DNA from: JAFGLP01 sp050014895
GTDB taxonomy: Bacteria > Chloroflexota > Dehalococcoidia > GIF9 > UBA5629
Direction of reading: 5' to 3'
Length of the DNA: 7,814 nucleotides
Assembly: GCA_050014895.1 (NCBI GenBank)
Contig: JBEKCL010000162.1
Coordinates: 1 to 7,814, forward strand
Numbering within the stretch: position 1 is the first letter of the stretch; every line of letters starts with the position of its first letter. This document shows positions 5,505-7,814 of this stretch, one piece after another. The position numbers were made by a program, and so were the translations under genes. The notes under the pieces were generated by a model. That model ran no database searches, had not been told where the DNA came from, and saw nothing but the letters and a program-made list of their open reading frames with translations.

Positions 5505-5694
5505 GGGCACCATAATGATGACAACTCGATCTGGAAGGTGACCACATGGAGCATCAATACACAAACCGGCTGATTAACGAGAAGAGCCCCTACCTGCTGC
5601 AGCACGCCCACAACCCGGTGGATTGGTACCCCTGGGGGGAGGAGGCGTTCGAGAAAGCCAAGAAGGAAGATAAACCAGTTTATCTAAGTATTGG
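5505..5694 (+). repeat. Right copy of the 190 bp duplication (start of the intact DUF255 gene)
   Basis: This is the partner of 4350-4539. The two copies are direct repeats and bracket 965 bp holding the MNT-HEPN pair, its promoter and its terminator. A CATAATGATG motif at 5511-5520 corresponds to the TTATAATGATG of the left copy and may be a weak -10. Confidence 0.88.
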
Positions 5695-7693
5695 GTATTC
5701 GACTTGTCACTGGTGCCACGTGATGGAGCGGGAGTCGTTCGAGGACGAGGAGGTAGCCCGGGCGCTGAACGAGGGGTTCGTCGCCATCAAGGTCGACCGG
5801 GAGGAGCGCCCGGACCTCGACCAGATCTACATGGCCGTCGCCCAGAGCCTCACCGGCAGGGGCGGTTGGCCGCTGACCGTCTTCCTGACTCCGGACAAGA
5901 AGCCTTTTTACGCCGGCACCTATTTCCCCAAGAGAACCCGGCAGGGGATGCCCGGTCTGCTGGAAACCCTGAGGACATTCCGGAAGAAGTGGCTGGTGGA
6001 GCGCCAGATCTTCGATCAGACCGGCTCCAACCTGGATGGCCGCCTACAAGCCTATTTCCAGCGGTCGCAGCCGGGTGATCCCGGACCGGAGCTGCTGGGT
6101 CGGGGTTACAAACAGTTGGCGAAGAGCTTCGACACGAAGTATGGTGGATTTGGCGATGCGCCCAAGTTTCCCTCGCCCCATCAGTTGCTGTTCCTGCTGC
6201 GCTACTGGAAGCGCACCGGTTCATCGAACGCACTGCAGATGGCGGAGACCACCCTGCAGGCGATGTACTGTGGCGGCATCTATGACCACGTGGGGTTCGG
6301 CTTCTCCCGTTACTCCACCGACCGGCGCTGGCTGGTGCCCCACTTCGAGAAGATGCTCTACGACAACGCCCTGCTGGCCCTCACCTACCTGGAGGCCTGC
6401 CAGTTGACCCGCAACCCCTTCTATGCCTGGGTGGCCAGGGAGATATTCAGCTATGTGCTGCGGGACATGACCTCGCCGGAGGGGGCGTTTTACTCGGCGG
6501 AGGACGCCGACTCGGAGGGGGAGGAGGGCCGGTTCTACCTGTGGACGCCGGACCAGGTGAGGCAGGTGTTGGGGAATGAAGAGGGGGAGTTCTTCAACGA
6601 TTTCTATGACATCACCGCCGCCGGGAACTTCGAGGGGCGCAGCATCCCCAACCTGGCGCGCCGGCGGGCTGAACTGTTCCGTCTCGGCAGCGACCATAGA
6701 ATATATCCGACCCACCATGCGCCCTTGCTGGAGGGGCGCCGGAAGCTGTTTGCCGCCCGGGAGACCCGGGTGCACCCCTACAAGGACGACAAGGTGCTCA
6801 CTTCCTGGAACGGGTTGATGATCGCCGCCCTCGCCCGGGGGGCCTGGGTGCTGGACGATCATGAGTACAGCAGGGCTGCAGCGAGAGCGGCACAATTCTT
6901 GCTCAACCACATGAGAGACGCGGGGCACCCACCGGGAGGCGGGTCGGGGCGGCTGCCGGCCCGCTACCGGGATGGCCAGGCCGCCTACCCGGCCTACCTG
7001 GATGACTACGCTTTCCTGGCCTGGGGCCTGATCGAGCTTTACGGCGCCACCTTCGACCCGGTCTGGCTGGAGCAGGCCCTGTCCTTGAACCGGCAGATGG
7101 TGGATCTGTTCCGGGATGAGCAAGGCGGCGGTTTCTTCTTTACCGGTCAGGGCGCCGAGCAGTTGCCGGCCCGACCGAAGGAGATCTACGACGGGGCGAT
7201 GCCGTCAGGCAACTCGGTGGCCGCCCTGAACCTGCTGCGCCTGGCCCGCCTGACCGGCGATGACGGGCTGGAGGAGCGGGCTGCGGCACAGCTTGGGGCC
7301 TTTGCCGGAACCGTCTCCGACTATCCGGCCGGGTATACTTTCTATCTCTGCGCCCTGGATTTCACACTGGGCGAGCCACTGGAGATCGTGGTGGCCGGAC
7401 AGGATGGCGCTGCTGATGTGAAGGCTTTGCTGCAGGTGCTGCGAGAGGCTTACCTGCCTGGGGCATCAGTGCTGTTCAAACCGACCGGGGATGAGAGCAG
7501 CCGGCTGGCCGCCCTGGCGCCGTTCACCGCTGCCGCGCCCGGCGGGTGCCCTCTGGGCGCGGACCCGGCGCCGCCGCTTGCGGGCGCGTCGGTTGACGGC
7601 AGGGCGGCGGCCTACGTCTGCCGCAACTACGCCTGCCAGGTGCCGGTGAATGAACCAGCAGCTCTGGCTGCACATTTGACCACAGATGACTAG
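5546..7693 (+). CDS. DUF255 thioredoxin-fold/six-hairpin glycosidase-like protein (YyaL/SPATA20 family)
   Basis: This 715 aa protein belongs to the DUF255 family (YyaL in Bacillus, SPATA20 in animals); its biochemical role is not established. The N-terminal thioredoxin-like domain (about 1-165) contains NPVDWYPWG, the redox-like motif C54-H-W-C57, VDREERPD (83-90), GGWPLTVFLTP (106-116) and GTYFP (124-128). The rest is an alpha/alpha-barrel region like N-acylglucosamine epimerases, with HFEKMLYDN at 266-274. It ends with the family's cysteine-rich tail C692-RNYA-C697. GGAAGGTG lies just before the ATG. The length is normal, so the gene is intact despite the partial copy upstream. It is far more GC-rich than the other genes here and may represent the native genome composition. 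The last codons (TTDD and stop) fall inside the right-hand inverted repeat, so the C-terminal residues may come from repeat insertion. Confidence 0.92.
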   Translation: MEHQYTNRLINEKSPYLLQHAHNPVDWYPWGEEAFEKAKKEDKPVYLSIGYSTCHWCHVMERESFEDEEVARALNEGFVAIKVDREERPDLDQIYMAVAQSLTGRGGWPLTVFLTPDKKPFYAGTYFPKRTRQGMPGLLETLRTFRKKWLVERQIFDQTGSNLDGRLQAYFQRSQPGDPGPELLGRGYKQLAKSFDTKYGGFGDAPKFPSPHQLLFLLRYWKRTGSSNALQMAETTLQAMYCGGIYDHVGFGFSRYSTDRRWLVPHFEKMLYDNALLALTYLEACQLTRNPFYAWVAREIFSYVLRDMTSPEGAFYSAEDADSEGEEGRFYLWTPDQVRQVLGNEEGEFFNDFYDITAAGNFEGRSIPNLARRRAELFRLGSDHRIYPTHHAPLLEGRRKLFAARETRVHPYKDDKVLTSWNGLMIAALARGAWVLDDHEYSRAAARAAQFLLNHMRDAGHPPGGGSGRLPARYRDGQAAYPAYLDDYAFLAWGLIELYGATFDPVWLEQALSLNRQMVDLFRDEQGGGFFFTGQGAEQLPARPKEIYDGAMPSGNSVAALNLLRLARLTGDDGLEERAAAQLGAFAGTVSDYPAGYTFYLCALDFTLGEPLEIVVAGQDGAADVKALLQVLREAYLPGASVLFKPTGDESSRLAALAPFTAAAPGGCPLGADPAPPLAGASVDGRAAAYVCRNYACQVPVNEPAALAAHLTTDD

Positions 7694-7788
7694 CCGCTCT
7701 AATGCCCCCGCTTCCTCCGTATCCGGGCTAACGCCCGGCCTGAAAGAAAACGGGCACACAGGTAAGAGCACTATATTACTGTATTAAC
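7679..7788. repeat. Right arm of the long inverted repeat
   Basis: In reverse complement this matches 24-146 along nearly its whole length. It keeps a hairpin CCGGGC/GCCCGG (7723-7728 with 7733-7738) but lacks the outer arm found in the left copy. It overlaps the final four codons and the stop of the DUF255 gene. No T-run follows, so it is not a classical terminator. Confidence 0.8.
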
Positions 7789-7811
7789 TGGGTCTTGGCT
7801 TCAGTGGGGGA
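7787..7811 (+). repeat. Short dispersed motif shared with 4212-4238
   Basis: AACTGGGTCT followed by TTCAGTGGGGG repeats, with a four-base difference in the middle, the stretch near 4212. It directly adjoins the right inverted repeat arm and may be the start of a further element cut off by the window edge. Confidence 0.45.
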
Positions 7812-7814
7812 AAG

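Noticed and set aside
6221..7123. Minus-strand open frame of 300 codons
   Set aside because: It lies wholly inside the well-supported DUF255 gene. GC-rich codon use opens the antisense frame, and its sequence is low in complexity with no family resemblance.

Overview
The window looks like accessory DNA from a Gram-positive anaerobe or a relative, most likely a clostridial-type Firmicute. The pointers are strong GGAGG-type ribosome binding sites, TTG start use, and a mixture of AT-rich and GC-rich blocks. The organism is inferred; no rRNA or marker gene is present. Composition is mosaic: about 150-3155 is AT-rich, 3160-3255 is abruptly GC-rich, 3300-5340 is intermediate, and the large gene from 5700 on is strongly GC-rich.

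Layout. (1) 24-146: one arm of a roughly 110-120 bp repeat whose inverted partner lies at 7679-7788, so the two arms bracket nearly the whole window. (2) 284-3194: two peptide-ligase genes in one direction, a plant/alphaproteobacterial-type glutamate-cysteine ligase (GCS2 family) and a circularly permuted ATP-grasp ligase of the glutathionylspermidine-synthase-like type. They are separated by a 183 bp MITE-like element with terminal inverted repeats and a long internal hairpin. The end of the ATP-grasp gene runs into foreign GC-rich DNA. (3) 3226-4060: a 29 bp shard of the downstream DUF255 gene, then on the minus strand a DUF433 antitoxin gene overlapping (ATGA) a DUF5615 PIN-like toxin gene. 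The toxin gene is broken by a 130 bp non-autonomous IS200/IS605-type palindromic element; removing that element restores the reading frame exactly. (4) 4350-5694: a MNT nucleotidyltransferase/HEPN toxin-antitoxin pair with its own extended -10/palindrome and terminator. It sits exactly between two diverged 190 bp direct copies of the 5' end of a DUF255 gene. (5) 5546-7693: the intact DUF255 thioredoxin-fold/six-hairpin protein (YyaL/SPATA20-like), whose last codons lie inside the right-hand inverted repeat.

How it fits together. The two ligases probably act in sequence to make a gamma-glutamyl thiol or an amide of it; the product is not determined by the sequence. The two toxin-antitoxin modules are typical island cargo. 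The unusual part is the architecture. The MNT-HEPN cassette is inserted so that the DUF255 gene keeps a complete 5' end while the old one is left as a stump. A 29 bp piece of the gene lying immediately downstream of that stump's breakpoint is found 1.3 kb upstream. This suggests repeated recombination at one point in the DUF255 gene, just before its CHWC motif.
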